DNA from: Thermocrinis sp.
GTDB taxonomy: Bacteria; Aquificota; Aquificia; Aquificales; Aquificaceae
NCBI GenBank assembly: GCA_020833645.1
Contig: JAJHRQ010000004.1
Coordinates: 1-64,000, forward strand
Length of the DNA: 64,000 nt
Direction of reading: 5' to 3'
Position 1 is the stretch's first letter, and each line of letters starts with the position of its first letter. Shown piece by piece: positions 63,102 through 64,000 of this stretch. A program made the translations under genes and the position numbers. The notes under the pieces are model-generated. The model was not told where the DNA came from. It did not search any database and was given only the letters and a program-made list of their open reading frames with translations.

Positions 63102-64000
63102 TGCTTCCTCCTAACCTCTACCGCCCCATAGTGGGCTATGAGTCCCTCTGCCTTTGCTATGTGTTGGGCATACTCCGCCACCCTTTCAAAACCCTCCTTT
63201 GACACATACATCAAAGAGCTCCTTTTCAGAAAGTCATATACTCCAAGGGGCGAGAAAAACCTAGCGGTACGCCCTGTGGGCAGTGTATGATTTGGTCCAA
63301 GGAGATAATCTCCCAAAGGTTCTGTAGTGTATTTACCCACAAACACTGCGCCCGCATGCTTAATCTTGGGTAGGAGGGCAAAGGGCTCTTCCACCATCAA
63401 CTCCAGGTGCTCCGGTGCTATGTAGTTGGCAACCTCACAAGCCTGCTCCAAGTCCTCCACCAAAAATATGGTGCCAAACCGCTCAAGGGATTTTTGGGCT
63501 ATGTCCTTTCGGGGGAAGTTATCAAGGATCTCTTCCAGTTTTAGCTTAACCTCCTGGGCGTGCTTTGGGTCTGTGGTGATCAGAAAGGCACCCGCAAGTT
63601 CATCGTGCTCCGCCTGAGAAAGCAGATCCCAAGCCACCCAACTGGGGTCTACGGAGCCATCGGAGATCACAAGAACCTCAGAGGGTCCAGCGATCATGTC
63701 AATGTCTACCACTCCAAAGAGTAGTTTTTTTGCGAGGGCTACGTATATGTTGCCCGGTCCTACTATTTTATCCACCTTTGGCACCCGCTCGGTTCCATAA
63801 GCCAATGCCGCAACCGCCTGAGCACCACCCACCCTAAAGACCCGGCTAACACCTGCAATGAAGGCAGACGCCAAAGTGTATTTGTTGGGCTTTGGAGAAA
63901 CCATAATCACCTCTTCCACACCAGCCACAACCGCCGGCACCGCGTTCATAAGGACGGTGGAAGGGTAAGATGCCTTGCCTCCGGGCACGTATATACCAAC
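63098..64000 (-). CDS. hisD: Histidinol dehydrogenase, C-terminal part (runs off window)
   Basis: Last two oxidations of histidine synthesis. About 300 residues are present, entering at base 64000 in the frame [18 protein letters not shown]. Family motifs: [64 protein letters not shown], zinc-ligand region [24 protein letters not shown] and [14 protein letters not shown]. The N-terminal third lies beyond the window. Overlaps the lipoprotein gene by 4 bp. Confidence 0.97.
   Translation of the reverse strand, partial: VGIYVPGGKASYPSTVLMNAVPAVVAGVEEVIMVSPKPNKYTLASAFIAGVSRVFRVGGAQAVAALAYGTERVPKVDKIVGPGNIYVALAKKLLFGVVDIDMIAGPSEVLVISDGSVDPSWVAWDLLSQAEHDELAGAFLITTDPKHAQEVKLKLEEILDNFPRKDIAQKSLERFGTIFLVEDLEQACEVANYIAPEHLELMVEEPFALLPKIKHAGAVFVGKYTTEPLGDYLLGPNHTLPTGRTARFFSPLGVYDFLKRSSLMYVSKEGFERVAEYAQHIAKAEGLIAHYGAVEVRRKQ

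Overview
The window is a densely packed bacterial chromosome segment from a thermophilic, autotrophic member of the Aquificaceae (Hydrogenobacter/Thermocrinis/Aquifex type). This placement is inferred from the protein set. The indicators are a three-gene 2-oxoacid:ferredoxin oxidoreductase of the kind used in the reductive TCA cycle, a Trm1 tRNA G26 dimethyltransferase (rare in bacteria, known from Aquifex), an archaeal-like ADTH-synthase/class I aldolase, heme A synthesis genes, and LPS genes (lpxC, lpxB). No rRNA is present. Three tRNAs are visible: Gln-TTG, Ser-GCT and Leu-CAG.

Layout. 1-6.6 kb: start of glmS (leftward), then a rightward run of def, a SpoVG-like gene, resB, yqhA-like, ispE with tRNA-Gln buried in its reading frame, prs, rplY and pth. 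6.6-12.6 kb: an OprC/NosA-like copper TonB receptor, mutS2, a YbgF/CpoB-like lipoprotein and a DUF815 ATPase. 12.5-16.4 kb: pstB-A-C-S plus a small exported protein behind a good candidate Pho box. 16.4-29 kb: a continuous leftward run (gltB, argG, aroD, hemD, lpxC, tonB-like, ADTH synthase/aldolase, fabI, MacA-like adaptor, FtsX-like permease). 29-32 kb: mogA, SAM hydrolase (DUF62), lysC, tRNA-Ser, [2Fe-2S] ferredoxin. 32-34.4 kb: an AT-rich restriction-modification pair of unrecognised specificity. 34.4-41.3 kb: frr, a GT39/ArnT-like glycosyltransferase, PAP2, ilvN, a broken surE, an unusual heme-copper-oxidase-like protein, ctaB, ctaA and queD. 41.3-46.7 kb: the oxidoreductase alpha, beta and gamma genes, a small unknown gene, lpxB, an RluD-type synthase and a 53-residue unknown. 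46.7-53 kb: purA, hflX, hfq, tRNA-Leu, ymdB, fabG, tgt and a TPR protein cut short by an insertion sequence. 53.1-53.9 kb: transposase debris. 53.9-64 kb: cimA, ygfZ, geranylgeranyl-reductase-like, an unknown, trm1, hemE, DUF29, an NlpC/P60 hydrolase, lgt, a lipoprotein and hisD (runs off the end).

The genes serve biosynthesis and the envelope: CO2 fixation (oxidoreductase), nitrogen assimilation (gltB), aspartate-family, branched-chain, aromatic, Arg and His pathways, heme and heme A, lipid A, fatty acids and phosphate uptake.

The most notable observations are not classical defence or mobile systems apart from the R-M pair. They are: (i) a recurrent TATAAT-like hexamer 5-10 nt before the start codon at many gene heads, predicting leaderless mRNAs; (ii) a tandem duplication of one such promoter-plus-start-codon unit in front of ctaA; (iii) ispE reading through a whole tRNA gene; (iv) surE with an internal deletion and frameshift; (v) a heme-copper oxidase homologue without the usual CuB His-His pair; and (vi) an internally deleted IS with perfect 13-bp ends.
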